Positions 32,126 through 41,781 of a DNA stretch of 64,000 nucleotides are shown here, piece after piece. The notes beneath the pieces were generated by a model. That model saw only the letters and a list, made by a program, of their open reading frames with translations, was not told the origin of the DNA and searched no databases. The position numbers and the translations under genes were made by a program. The stretch covers positions 1 through 64,000 of the forward strand of contig MIYU01000018.1 of NCBI GenBank assembly GCA_001875425.1, in the 5' to 3' direction. Positions within the stretch are counted from its first letter, which is position 1. Every line of letters begins with the position of its first letter. The DNA comes from Marine Group III euryarchaeote CG-Bathy1. GTDB lineage: Archaea > Thermoplasmatota > Poseidoniia > MGIII > CG-Epi1.

Positions 32126-32608
32126 TCAATTTGAGTGTTGTCTTCTAAAATGAGAAACGAGACCCAAAATACTCAAAATACTCAAAAAAGGGAGAGTGGG
32201 AATTGTAGTAGAAGAATTATCTACAGGTTCGGAAGACCCGGCTCCGACTATAATTTTTCCTCTCATTGAATCCATAGAATAATGAGGTTCGCAGATGTAA
32301 AACAAAGTAATATCTGAAGTAGTATGTTCTTCTGGTAAGGTCCAATTATAGGTTCCTGAAATTGGTTCACCAGAGTAGAAGCCACCTTCTAAACGACCCT
32401 CATCTTCTTCGTTTTCTATTTGAGCTACATTGTGAGTATCTGTTGAATTCCATTGAAAGATTATAGTATCTCCTATAGAAATTTCTATATCAGTAGAACC
32501 GTCAGGAGTCTCAAAAGCATAATCTACTACGTAAATTGTGTGGACTTCGGCAGCAAATGAAGGAAGTAAAAAAATCATAACTAACATAGAAAGAAGGGTA
32601 AAACGCAA
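32126..32608 (-). CDS. Secreted, C-terminally anchored cupredoxin
   Basis: Signal peptide; TDTHNV...LFYICEPHYSMDSMRGKIIVG (His-Cys-His-Met ligand pattern); C-terminal hydrophobic helix plus RRQ. TTG start inferred; ORF track extends to 32689. Confidence 0.82.
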   Translation of the reverse strand: MRFTLLSMLVMIFLLPSFAAEVHTIYVVDYAFETPDGSTDIEISIGDTIIFQWNSTDTHNVAQIENEEDEGRLEGGFYSGEPISGTYNWTLPEEHTTSDITLFYICEPHYSMDSMRGKIIVGAGSSEPVDNSSTTIPTLPFLSILSILGLVSHFRRQHSN

Positions 32609-32678
32609 AATGAAACCTCGATATTTTATGAGGAAATGATGTCTATATATGTATTCTTCTACATTGCATATTATGAAA

Positions 32679-33701
32679 GTGCTTGGCAAAGACGTTCATG
32701 CACATCACATACCTTTCATTGTAGCTATGATGGTACTTCTAATCGTAGTCACAGGAGGGTGGGTCAGAATAAGTGATGCTGGTGAAAGTTGCCCCGATTG
32801 GCCTACCTGTTTTGGTGAGCTCGGTTTTAATATTTCCAGTGAAAAACAAATGGAATGGTGGGGTGAAAATCCAGATGAGGCAGATTCTAGGCACGAAAAT
32901 GATCCTACATTTACATACACTACGTATCAAATATTTACAGAATGGTTACATCGATTTTTAGTGGGGATTATAGGAATTATTTTACTATATAGTCAAATCT
33001 TAGTATGGAATAAAAGAGAAGAGATAGGAGATAGACCTTACAAGATACATATGGTGGCGATGCTATTGTTAATATCACAAGCAATTATTGGAATGATAAC
33101 TGTTAGATATGATAATGTTCCTTGGAGTGTGTCGATACATTTAGCTGCTGCTATGTTGTTTATTACAACTTTGTTGTGGTCTGGTATTGTATGGATGAAA
33201 TGTGAAAAGGCGTTACCGAATAATTTTAAGGTAGAAACAAAAGAGACAGTAGGGAAATTGCTTCTAATGATGACAGTAGTCGCTTTGATTATGGGGATGG
33301 TTGGTGGATACATATCCTCTGGAAAATATGCAGATGATTGTAGTACAGGAATAGTGAATGGATGGCCCCTATGTAATGGAGAGATAATACCTGCTCATGA
33401 AAATTTTGGTGCTAATGTTACATTTCTACACAGAATATTGGCTTTAATGACAGGAGGATTGCTATTCTGGGGGGGACAATGGATGAGAGAAAATGATGGG
33501 AAAAATATTCTGACGACGTATGTTGATATAGCTTTAGGATTATTTGTTATGAATATAATAGTTGGAGCGTTGCATTTAGTAATGATGGATGAAAATGGAT
33601 TTCCAGGTTGGTTATCACTGATGCACCTTATACTGGCAACATTGATGTTTATTGCTTTAGCTTTTGCAACAGTAATAGCGCACGAGGCACTGAAAGAATG
33701 A
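32679..33701 (+). CDS. ctaA: Heme A synthase, COX15/CtaA family
   Basis: VTGGWVRISDAGESCPDWPTCFG, TEWLHRFLVGIIGI, VTFLHRILALMTGG; eight predicted TMs. Confidence 0.9.
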   Translation: MLGKDVHAHHIPFIVAMMVLLIVVTGGWVRISDAGESCPDWPTCFGELGFNISSEKQMEWWGENPDEADSRHENDPTFTYTTYQIFTEWLHRFLVGIIGIILLYSQILVWNKREEIGDRPYKIHMVAMLLLISQAIIGMITVRYDNVPWSVSIHLAAAMLFITTLLWSGIVWMKCEKALPNNFKVETKETVGKLLLMMTVVALIMGMVGGYISSGKYADDCSTGIVNGWPLCNGEIIPAHENFGANVTFLHRILALMTGGLLFWGGQWMRENDGKNILTTYVDIALGLFVMNIIVGALHLVMMDENGFPGWLSLMHLILATLMFIALAFATVIAHEALKE

Positions 33702-34609
33702 ATCAAGAGAATGAGATGCCGTCACTATTACTAGTGTATTGGAGACTACTGAAACCTAGAGTTGTTATGCTGCTACAGATAACTGCTGTTTGTGGAGTTG
33801 TGATATATAATTTAATGAATGAAACTGTAACTGACAAAGATGACATTATTAGAATACTTAATCAAAGTTTAGTAGTTCTCATTGGCGGAACTTTAACGGG
33901 AGGAGGTGCAGGTACAATCAATATGTGGTATGAAAGAGATATTGATAATGAGATGGATAGAACAGATAAAAGACCGATACCGATGGGGCACATATCTCCC
34001 GAGCACGCTTTGATGTTCGGTATTTCTTGCGTCTTATTGGGAGCGTTGATACTTTGGAATTACGGATCTTTAGAAGCCAGTATTGTTGCAGTGTTGAGTG
34101 CGATTTTTTATGTTTTGATTTATACAGTATGGTTAAAACCTAGAACTGCGCAGAACATAGTGATAGGGGGTGCTGCCGGCTCAACGCCTCCGTTGATAGG
34201 GTGGGCTGTAGCTGGAGGAAATATAACTGAAACCATCCCGTGGTTGATGTTTGTTATTATTTTTCTTTGGACTCCGCCGCATTTTTGGGCGTTGTCTTTG
34301 CTTAAAGTTGAAGAATATCGAAAAGTTGGTTTACCGATGCTGCCTGTAGTAAAGGGGAAAAAATACACTAGAAATAGTATAGTGGCGTACGCAGCTATTT
34401 TGTTACTATCTAGTTTAGTTTTAGGATATCAGGGGGGATTGGGGCGGATGTATATGGTTGTAGCTACCGTCCTTGGTGGATATTTTTTGTACCTAAGTGA
34501 GATATTGAGAACGGCACCAACCACTGAAAATACTATGCGTGTATTTCGTTATTCGATAAATTACCTAGCTTTGATTTTTTCTACGATTGTTATTGATATA
34601 TACATCTAA
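33698..34609 (+). CDS. ctaB: Protoheme IX farnesyltransferase
   Basis: YWRLLKPRVVMLLQIT, NMWYERDIDNEMDRTDKRPIPMGHISPEHAL, FLWTPPHFWALSLLKVEEYRKVGLPMLPVVKG; ATGA overlap with ctaA. Confidence 0.96.
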   Translation: MNQENEMPSLLLVYWRLLKPRVVMLLQITAVCGVVIYNLMNETVTDKDDIIRILNQSLVVLIGGTLTGGGAGTINMWYERDIDNEMDRTDKRPIPMGHISPEHALMFGISCVLLGALILWNYGSLEASIVAVLSAIFYVLIYTVWLKPRTAQNIVIGGAAGSTPPLIGWAVAGGNITETIPWLMFVIIFLWTPPHFWALSLLKVEEYRKVGLPMLPVVKGKKYTRNSIVAYAAILLLSSLVLGYQGGLGRMYMVVATVLGGYFLYLSEILRTAPTTENTMRVFRYSINYLALIFSTIVIDIYI

Positions 34610-34622
34610 AAGAGACTCCAAT

Positions 34623-34634
34623 ATTATTTTATAT
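34623..34634 (+). promoter_or_regulatory. Putative TATA box of cox operon
   Basis: ttattttatata upstream of coxB ATG at 34698. Confidence 0.35.
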
Positions 34635-34697
34635 ACCAATGTTGATTTTGCTTTAACTGCGCTACAGTGTGTAGTTTTCTTGGAGAAGAACAAACCT

Positions 34698-35336
34698 ATG
34701 TCCGTTCTAAAAGATTCATTGATACCGTACATCCCTCAGGGATGGCAAACTGACTTGTTTGAACCTGTTGTAACTCAATTCCTAATATGGTCGGCAATAG
34801 TTGGAGTATTGGTGCTTGGATGGATGTTTTATGCATTTTTCAGATATACGGATGATGGAGAAATACCAGAAGACGCCCCTCAAGCGGGAGTTTTTCCTGC
34901 AGAAAGAGGAAGTAATCGAGTAGAGCTTATTTGGACTGTAGGGCCATTGATATTGGTTACTTGGTTAACTTATATCTCATTAGCCCCTCTAGATTATTAT
35001 TGGGACATTCCAGATGATGATGACACAATAGTTGTACAAGTTACTGCTCAGCAATGGTTTTGGACTTTTACTTATGAAGATGGAACTTCAACGATAAATG
35101 AATTATATGTTCCAGCAAATACGGAAGTTGTTTTAGAGTTTAAAGCCTTAGATGTAATACATAGTTTTTACATTATAGAATTAGGGGTTAAGGAAGATAT
35201 ACCGCCTAATGTAGACACTGAAGCTTGGTTTGATAGTGGGTTACTTGAACCTGGAAATTATCTTATTCAATGTACAGAATATTGTGGTGAAGATCATTCC
35301 AATATGCTGGCCACTCTGATAGTTGCGGAGGAATAA
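34698..35336 (+). CDS. coxB: Cytochrome c oxidase subunit II with CuA site
   Basis: QQWFWTFTYEDG, DVIHSFYIIELGVKEDIPPNV, CTEYCGEDHSNM CuA ligands. Confidence 0.96.
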   Translation: MSVLKDSLIPYIPQGWQTDLFEPVVTQFLIWSAIVGVLVLGWMFYAFFRYTDDGEIPEDAPQAGVFPAERGSNRVELIWTVGPLILVTWLTYISLAPLDYYWDIPDDDDTIVVQVTAQQWFWTFTYEDGTSTINELYVPANTEVVLEFKALDVIHSFYIIELGVKEDIPPNVDTEAWFDSGLLEPGNYLIQCTEYCGEDHSNMLATLIVAEE

Positions 35337-35340
35337 ACAT

Positions 35341-37581
35341 ATGCAACGAATGAGTGGGAAAATATTTGGCGTTTTGTTTGTTGCGATAATTGCAGTAATT
35401 GCAATGATATCAATTCCTAGTGGCGATTCTCTACCTGGTGGCGTTGATACAAACACAGCAGCAGCAGGATGTTCATGTCATGGTGTTGATCCGACCGCAG
35501 GAGTGATGGTGACAATTGCTTCTCCTGAAAATTTTACAGCTGGTGAATCATATAACATTACAATTTCTATATCTGGCGGACCGAATGATGAGATTACAGA
35601 AGGAATGAATGCAACGGGTGGTTTTAGTTTAAGAGTAAATAGTGGAACACTGGAGAGCAGTGGTAATGATACACAACTATGGGATGATGGTACAGTATCT
35701 CATACAGAAAGTGGTAACGATCAACGAGAGTGGACGGTAGGATGGATAGCTTCTGATGATGATTCTAAAACTGTAACGTTTACTGCTTATGGAAATTCTG
35801 TTAATGGAGATTCGGGAAATGGATTAGGCAATTCTGGAGATTATTGGAATTCTGCATCTAAACAAGTTCCTGGAATAAATGTAATTATTGATGATGGAAA
35901 AATTACATTCGCACAAAAAATAATCTATGCCGTATTACTGTTTGGAGTAACTATTGGTGCAGTTGGTTTTGGATATCGTATTGTGAATACTGAAAAATCT
36001 GTTGAAGAAGTATTTGGAAAATATTGGGATTATACAATGGAATGGATTGTAACTACGGATCACAAAAAGATTGGAATTTTATATTTTGTAACTGGATTTT
36101 TCTTCTTGATAATGGGAGGAATTTTAGCTTTAGCAATGAGAGTCCAATTAATGTATGCAGATAATGACTTTATGACCAATCAAGAATACAATTCTGCATT
36201 CACTATGCATGGAACAACTATGGTATTTCTTTCTGCAATGCCTATGATAGCGGCTTTTGCGAATTATTTAATTCCATTGCAAATTGGAGCGAGAGATTTA
36301 GCATTTCCGAGATTGAATGCTTTGAGTTATTGGTTGCTTCCTGCTGGTGGGATAACGATCTACGCAGGATATTTAGCAGGCGGTGCAGGAGATGTTGGTT
36401 GGACAGGATATGCACCTTATTCTTCTGGAGATGCAGCAACTGCCCCCGGTACTGATCTATGGGTATCTGGTCAGATACTGCTTGGAGCCTCTTCGACTAT
36501 AACTGGAATAAATTTCATGACCACCATTCTACTGATGAGAGCACCTGGCGTCACTTTAATGAGAATGCCGCTGTTTACATGGTCTATAGCCGTTTCAGTC
36601 TTCCTTATGTTATTGGCAATGCCAGTATTCACCGTAGCTCTAATATTATTATTTGCAGACCGAACCTTTGGAACTTTGTACTTTGATGTGGCAGCGGGTG
36701 GAGACCCTATATTATGGCAACATCTTTTCTGGTATTTTGGACATCCAGAAGTTTACATACTTGTGATGCCTGCGTTCGGAATTATATCAGAAGTGGTTGC
36801 TACTTTCTCAAAGAGACCCGTCTACGGATATAATGCAATGGTAATAGCGATTGCTTCCATAGGTATAATTTCATTCATAGTATGGGGACATCATATGTTT
36901 ACATCAGGAGGCGATCCACTATTCCGATTCATTGTAATGTTAACCACCATGTTAGTTGCCATACCGACTGGTGTGAAAATATTCAATTGGTTGGCCACGA
37001 TAACTAGAGGAAAAATAAGTAGGAAAACAGCAATGTTATTCTCACTAGGTGCAATTGCTACATTTACAATAGGGGGGATTACTGGAATTATCTTAGCATC
37101 CATTCCATTAGACTTAGCCCTGCATGATACTTATTTCGTAGTAGCGCACTTTCACTACGTAATTATTGGAGGAATATTGTTTGGATTTTACTCTGGAGTG
37201 TATTATTGGTATCCGAAAGTTACAGGTAGAATGATGAATGAAAAACTGGGTGTTGCGCATTTCGTAACTTCTATGATTTTCTTTAACCTTGCATTTTATC
37301 CAATGCACAATATAGGTTTGATGGGTATGCCTAGAAGATATGCCACATACAGTGAAAGTTTAGGAATAGAAGAATTAAATTATTACGTAAGTATATTTGC
37401 GATTCTATTTGGTTTGAGTCAACTTTTCATAGTAGCTAACATAATTTATTCTTACAAAAAAGGAGAAAAGGCTGGAGATAATCCATGGAATGGTTGGAGT
37501 TTAGAATGGGTAACTTCTTCACCGCCACCTCACAATAGTTTCACAGAAATCCCTACTTTGGAGGTTAAAGAAGATGAGTGA
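35341..37581 (+). CDS. coxA: Cytochrome c oxidase subunit I fused to N-terminal extracytoplasmic CSCH domain
   Basis: COX1 core from EWIVTTDHKKIGILYFVTGFFF; WQHLFWYFGHPEVYILVMPAFG, WGHHMFTSG, HDTYFVVAHFHYVIIGG. Preceded by signal anchor, AAAGCSCHGVDPTAGV domain and an additional TM. Confidence 0.95.
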   Translation: MQRMSGKIFGVLFVAIIAVIAMISIPSGDSLPGGVDTNTAAAGCSCHGVDPTAGVMVTIASPENFTAGESYNITISISGGPNDEITEGMNATGGFSLRVNSGTLESSGNDTQLWDDGTVSHTESGNDQREWTVGWIASDDDSKTVTFTAYGNSVNGDSGNGLGNSGDYWNSASKQVPGINVIIDDGKITFAQKIIYAVLLFGVTIGAVGFGYRIVNTEKSVEEVFGKYWDYTMEWIVTTDHKKIGILYFVTGFFFLIMGGILALAMRVQLMYADNDFMTNQEYNSAFTMHGTTMVFLSAMPMIAAFANYLIPLQIGARDLAFPRLNALSYWLLPAGGITIYAGYLAGGAGDVGWTGYAPYSSGDAATAPGTDLWVSGQILLGASSTITGINFMTTILLMRAPGVTLMRMPLFTWSIAVSVFLMLLAMPVFTVALILLFADRTFGTLYFDVAAGGDPILWQHLFWYFGHPEVYILVMPAFGIISEVVATFSKRPVYGYNAMVIAIASIGIISFIVWGHHMFTSGGDPLFRFIVMLTTMLVAIPTGVKIFNWLATITRGKISRKTAMLFSLGAIATFTIGGITGIILASIPLDLALHDTYFVVAHFHYVIIGGILFGFYSGVYYWYPKVTGRMMNEKLGVAHFVTSMIFFNLAFYPMHNIGLMGMPRRYATYSESLGIEELNYYVSIFAILFGLSQLFIVANIIYSYKKGEKAGDNPWNGWSLEWVTSSPPPHNSFTEIPTLEVKEDE

Positions 37582-38383
37582 AGAACATATCCACACATCG
37601 GCCCCATTTGTTGCTAGTATGGGGAGTATGTTCATATTGATAGGATTGGCTTTAGCAACGAACGGATATCCTGCATTTTGGTTTGTTTGTTTAGCCGGTA
37701 TTGCAATATTGATAGCTGGATTTATTTCGTGGCTATCTGAATATTCGCCACAATATGAAGAGGTTGACATTGAGAGATATCATTCATATTGGGATACAAT
37801 CCCTATACGAAAATTTGGTACGTGGTTGTTCCTGCTTAGTGAAATGATGGTTTTTGGTACCTTATTGAGTACCTATCTTAGATATCGTGCAGCTGCAGGA
37901 GAAGATTGGGCACCGGCTGCTGAACTGATAAGAGAGCACCTAATATTTGGTGTGCTTAACACGTTCGCTCTACTATTGAGTAGTTTGACTGTGGTTCTAG
38001 CACTATATGCTGCAAAAAGAGGAGATACGAAACGAACGACACGTTATTTGATTTGTACTCTTATTTTAGGCACTCTTTTCATAGTTCTAAAACTGTATGA
38101 ATGGTTTGAAATGATGCATCATGACTTTTCACATATAGATCCAAAATATGAACATGGATTCTGGGTAGACACGAGTATGGAAGGGTCTACTTTCTACTTG
38201 ACTACTGGAACGCATGGAGCGCACGTATTTGTTGGTCTAATTGCATTGTGTTACTTAATATATAAATCGAATAAAGGAGGATACACGGAAGAATATCATG
38301 ACACCCTGGAGTACTTCGGTCTCTATTGGCACTATGTCGATATAGTGTGGGTGTTCGTATTTCCATTCTTCTATCTATATTGA
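37574..38383 (+). CDS. coxC: Cytochrome c oxidase subunit III
   Basis: KFGTWLFLLSEMMVFGTLLSTYLRYR, FYLTTGTHGAHVFVGLIAL, YFGLYWHYVDIVWVFVFPFFYLY. Confidence 0.95.
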   Translation: MSEEHIHTSAPFVASMGSMFILIGLALATNGYPAFWFVCLAGIAILIAGFISWLSEYSPQYEEVDIERYHSYWDTIPIRKFGTWLFLLSEMMVFGTLLSTYLRYRAAAGEDWAPAAELIREHLIFGVLNTFALLLSSLTVVLALYAAKRGDTKRTTRYLICTLILGTLFIVLKLYEWFEMMHHDFSHIDPKYEHGFWVDTSMEGSTFYLTTGTHGAHVFVGLIALCYLIYKSNKGGYTEEYHDTLEYFGLYWHYVDIVWVFVFPFFYLY

Positions 38384-38388
38384 TAAAC

Positions 38389-38757
38389 ATGAGTGAAGAA
38401 GAAATTGAAAAAGAAGAGGTTGAGGAAACTACTGAGCCGGTAGAAGAAGAGCATCATGAAGAGCACGGTGTTCCGCTCTTTATCAGAGTGTTTGCTTGGC
38501 TTGTATTTTATACATTAATAGAGGTTGGAGCCATACTACAAGAATTCTCTTTTTGGACGACTATGTTCATACTATTCAGTATAGCATTCGTCAAAGTTTG
38601 GTATATCGCAGCATACTTCATGCACCTTAAATGGGATCCACCATTAGCGAAACATACCAGTGTAGTTCCAGTTCTGTTCTTAGCCATTATGTTTCTAGGT
38701 ATTGGATTAACCAACCCTGGTGCAGTTGACGATTTCAGATCTCTATGTGGTTTCTAA
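38389..38757 (+). CDS. Cytochrome c oxidase subunit IV-like protein
   Basis: Acidic N-terminus then three TMs; FVKVWYIAAYFMHLKWDPP, last gene of cox operon. Confidence 0.85.
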   Translation: MSEEEIEKEEVEETTEPVEEEHHEEHGVPLFIRVFAWLVFYTLIEVGAILQEFSFWTTMFILFSIAFVKVWYIAAYFMHLKWDPPLAKHTSVVPVLFLAIMFLGIGLTNPGAVDDFRSLCGF

Positions 38758-39197
38758 AGAGTGTAAAAATAGAAACCTAAACTTGAAAGTATAAAATAAG
38801 GAACCAATGAGGCTGCGCCTTCATAGTTTTTACTTATTCTTTGACCAAACATCAAGATACAGAGAGAGAAAGAACAGAACATGGCGCCGAGTAGGCCAAC
38901 TGAATGACCATCTCTAAACAGAATCCATAGAATTCCTAATGCAGACAGCCCTCCTCCGAGTATTTCTAAGATAGTTACCACAAACAGACCAATCTGTAAA
39001 CTACTGGCTAAAGGTGTGTTTTCAAATTGTTTAGACATCCAGTCGAGTTCAGAATTCCAATTTAGAATTTTATCTAACCCAGATTGAAGAAAAATAGTTG
39101 CTAGAAAGGTAGAGATTGTCATACGTAAAATATCTAAATAAAGAATATTTTTGTCAAAAAATATTAAACCATCTGAAAGAAATTCAAGCGAAGCCAT
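38754..39197 (-). CDS. DoxX-like membrane protein
   Basis: Four-TM protein with FLQSGLDKILNWNSELDWMSKQFENTPLA...EILGGGLSALGI. Confidence 0.6.
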   Translation of the reverse strand: MASLEFLSDGLIFFDKNILYLDILRMTISTFLATIFLQSGLDKILNWNSELDWMSKQFENTPLASSLQIGLFVVTILEILGGGLSALGILWILFRDGHSVGLLGAMFCSFSLCILMFGQRISKNYEGAASLVPYFILSSLGFYFYTL

Positions 39198-39225
39198 GAA
39201 AGTAAATAAAAAAAGAGATACTTAA

Positions 39226-39843
39226 CTATTCTTGAAGTATGATTTCGATATCGTGAATAAGATAAGCTGGAGACCAATCAACACCTGTAAAGAGTGATCT
39301 TTTTCTTAAATCTTTGTCTAAAATAAAGACAGAGGGGTTGTGTAAAACGCTGTAATTTTCATCAGAATTGGTATTGTTATTCGATTCAGAATTTTGAGGT
39401 ACGACCCAAATGCCAAAATCATCCCAGACGGGTTTCAAAGATGCCCAAGTGCCTGTAAGATGGGTCCAAGTGATATTATTCTGTGAAGTGAAATTAGTGA
39501 GTACTTCTGGTGTATCTCTGAATGGGTCGACAGAAATAGAAATGAGAGAGATGTTAGATTCTAAATCAGGAGTTAACGACATGCTCAGATTTTTGAGTAA
39601 CTGAGTTGTTGGAAGGCAAGTATCACTACAATGAGTGAAAATAAATGATATGATCACAACATTGCCTTGGAAAGAGGTGAGATTAAATGATTCATTATGT
39701 TGATTAGTTAATTGAAAATTTGGAGTTGGGGCTGGTGGGCTTAGCTCGGTACCCCAAAACCCGGAATTTTGACTCTCATCTAAGCAGCCAGACAATATGA
39801 CTAATGATGTGATTAAAAAAATAGATAAATGAGACGTCTGCAC
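39226..39843 (-). CDS. SCO1/SenC family copper chaperone lipoprotein
   Basis: Lipobox-like LVILSGC; FIFTHCSDTCLPTTQLLKNL, SISVDPFRDTPEVL. Confidence 0.93.
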   Translation of the reverse strand: MQTSHLSIFLITSLVILSGCLDESQNSGFWGTELSPPAPTPNFQLTNQHNESFNLTSFQGNVVIISFIFTHCSDTCLPTTQLLKNLSMSLTPDLESNISLISISVDPFRDTPEVLTNFTSQNNITWTHLTGTWASLKPVWDDFGIWVVPQNSESNNNTNSDENYSVLHNPSVFILDKDLRKRSLFTGVDWSPAYLIHDIEIILQE

Positions 39844-39937
39844 AAATAGTGAAATCGGTACTGGTAAAAATGAATTTGCTAATTTGAGCCGAGCGCTATG
39901 CTTTTGTGTTCTTTCTACAATAGGGGATTGGTATAGA

Positions 39938-40924
39938 ATGCACGAAGAGTTCGCTGATGTTGGAGAAGGTGTAAGTGAAGATACTAATGAAGCTAATTCG
40001 GCAGTCAGAATAGAAGGTGGTAATGTTTTTGTAGAATTGGATCCAGATCACCCTGGTTTCAAAGATAAAGAGTATCGTGAACGAAGAAATGAAATTGCTA
40101 AAATTGCAATTGAATGGAATGAAATGTCTATGCAGGAAAGAAGAACTAAGAAAATTCCTGAGGCCCCGTATAGTGATGCCGAACATGACGTTTGGAAAGC
40201 GATTATGGAACGGATGGAGCCTGCCCAAGAAAAATATGCGTGTAAAGAATATTTAGAATATGCACGTAAACTTAAGCTACCGAAGGATAGGATACCTCAA
40301 CTTCAAGAAGTTAGTGAAAAGTTAGAAGACATTACTGGTTTTAGACAAGAACCGGTAGGGGGGCTAGTCCACCCTAAAACATTTCATACTGCATTAGCAA
40401 ATAAAGTCTTTTTGTCTACTCAATACATAAGACATTCATCAAATCCATTCTACACGCCAGAGCCCGATGTTGTACATGAATTGGTAGGGCATACTGCAAT
40501 GCTAGCTGTGGAAAAATGGGCCGAATTAAATATGCTATTTGGAGAAGCAGACATGCGAACTGAGAGTGAAGAAGCAATTAAGAGATTAGGGACAGTTTAC
40601 TGGTTTACAATGGAATTTGGAGTATGTAAAGAAGGAAACGATGTCAAAGCAGTTGGACCTGGATTATTATCTTCTTATGGTGAAATGGAGCATGCATGTA
40701 CAGGTGGTGCGTTTTGTGGTAAAGAAAGTGCTTGTGTGTGTGAACCGAACTTAGAATATCGAAAATATAATTTTGAGGAAATGGAAACCAGACCATATGA
40801 TGTTACAAAATATCAGCCAGTATTGTATTTGGCAGATTCATTTGAACGGATGTATGAAGATATTTCAGAATTTGTTACTATATGGGGAACGGATGAAGAT
40901 CCTAGAAAAGAATTGCATCAATAA
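39938..40924 (+). CDS. Phenylalanine 4-hydroxylase (aromatic amino acid hydroxylase)
   Basis: FYTPEPDVVHELVGHTAMLA iron-binding motif, YWFTMEFGVCKEGNDVKAVGPGLLSSYGEMEHAC. Confidence 0.93.
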   Translation: MHEEFADVGEGVSEDTNEANSAVRIEGGNVFVELDPDHPGFKDKEYRERRNEIAKIAIEWNEMSMQERRTKKIPEAPYSDAEHDVWKAIMERMEPAQEKYACKEYLEYARKLKLPKDRIPQLQEVSEKLEDITGFRQEPVGGLVHPKTFHTALANKVFLSTQYIRHSSNPFYTPEPDVVHELVGHTAMLAVEKWAELNMLFGEADMRTESEEAIKRLGTVYWFTMEFGVCKEGNDVKAVGPGLLSSYGEMEHACTGGAFCGKESACVCEPNLEYRKYNFEEMETRPYDVTKYQPVLYLADSFERMYEDISEFVTIWGTDEDPRKELHQ

Positions 40925-40925
40925 A

Positions 40926-41780
40926 ATGAGAGTTGGAATATTAGTTCTTATTCTTACATTGTGTATACCGTCTTCTAGTCTAGCAGAACCTAGTCCTATG
41001 AGATATGAGTATCAGGACGATCCGATAATTTCTATCAATATGACTTACAATTCTGGACCGGGTGGTGGAGATTCGTTTGAAGGAGAGATAGTTTTAGAGT
41101 TATTCATACAATGGGCACCGATAACTGTAAACAATTTCCTAGAATTGATAAATCAATCTTTTTTTGATGGGATATTTTACCATAGAATAATAGATGATTT
41201 TGTAATACAGAGTGGAGATGATAGTTGTGTAGAAGTGGGAGCATATCCTGTAACAAATCCAGATTGTGGTGAAGGAGGGTCTGAACAAAATATACCTTTT
41301 GAATCGCATGAAAATCTAACACATATAGATGGAGCGATTGGTATGGCGCGAGGAGTAGAAGCCGATTCGGCAACTAGTCAATTCTATATTTGCGATGGAC
41401 CTCAACATGGGCTTGATAATGGAAATCGGACTTTGGAAGATGATCCTGGATATGCAGTCTTTGGTGTTGTACGAGAAGGGATGGAATTGGTACAGATGGC
41501 AGCAGCGGTACCAACTACTAATGATCCAGATGGAGATGGAAGTGCACCAAGAGCTAGTGGTGGCCCAGATAGACCGTTGTATGAAGTTCATATAAATTCA
41601 ATAACGATAATTGGCTTTGTTGGGGATAATATAACTGTAGAAATAGAGGATGAAAAAACGATATCCGCTATATTTATTTTACAGATTACAACGATATCGA
41701 TTGTCACGTGTGTAGCAATATGCGTGCTTCTAAACAAATGGTTTGGAATTAATATAATGCACTATATTATGTATAAGTAA
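40926..41780 (+). CDS. Secreted membrane-anchored cyclophilin-type peptidyl-prolyl isomerase
   Basis: Signal peptide; GEIVLELFIQWAPITVNNFLELINQSFFDGIFYHRIIDDFVIQSGDD...GAIGMARGVEADSATSQFYIC; C-terminal TM. Confidence 0.92.
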   Translation: MRVGILVLILTLCIPSSSLAEPSPMRYEYQDDPIISINMTYNSGPGGGDSFEGEIVLELFIQWAPITVNNFLELINQSFFDGIFYHRIIDDFVIQSGDDSCVEVGAYPVTNPDCGEGGSEQNIPFESHENLTHIDGAIGMARGVEADSATSQFYICDGPQHGLDNGNRTLEDDPGYAVFGVVREGMELVQMAAAVPTTNDPDGDGSAPRASGGPDRPLYEVHINSITIIGFVGDNITVEIEDEKTISAIFILQITTISIVTCVAICVLLNKWFGINIMHYIMYK

Positions 41781-41781
41781 G

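Noticed and set aside
32609-32689. N-terminal 27 aa extension of the cupredoxin ORF
   Set aside because: It precedes a clear signal peptide and covers the probable shared ctaA promoter; internal TTG start is more plausible.
41104-41373. Antisense ORF of 89 aa opposite the cyclophilin gene
   Set aside because: Lies opposite a confidently identified PPIase; His/Leu-rich shadow frame.
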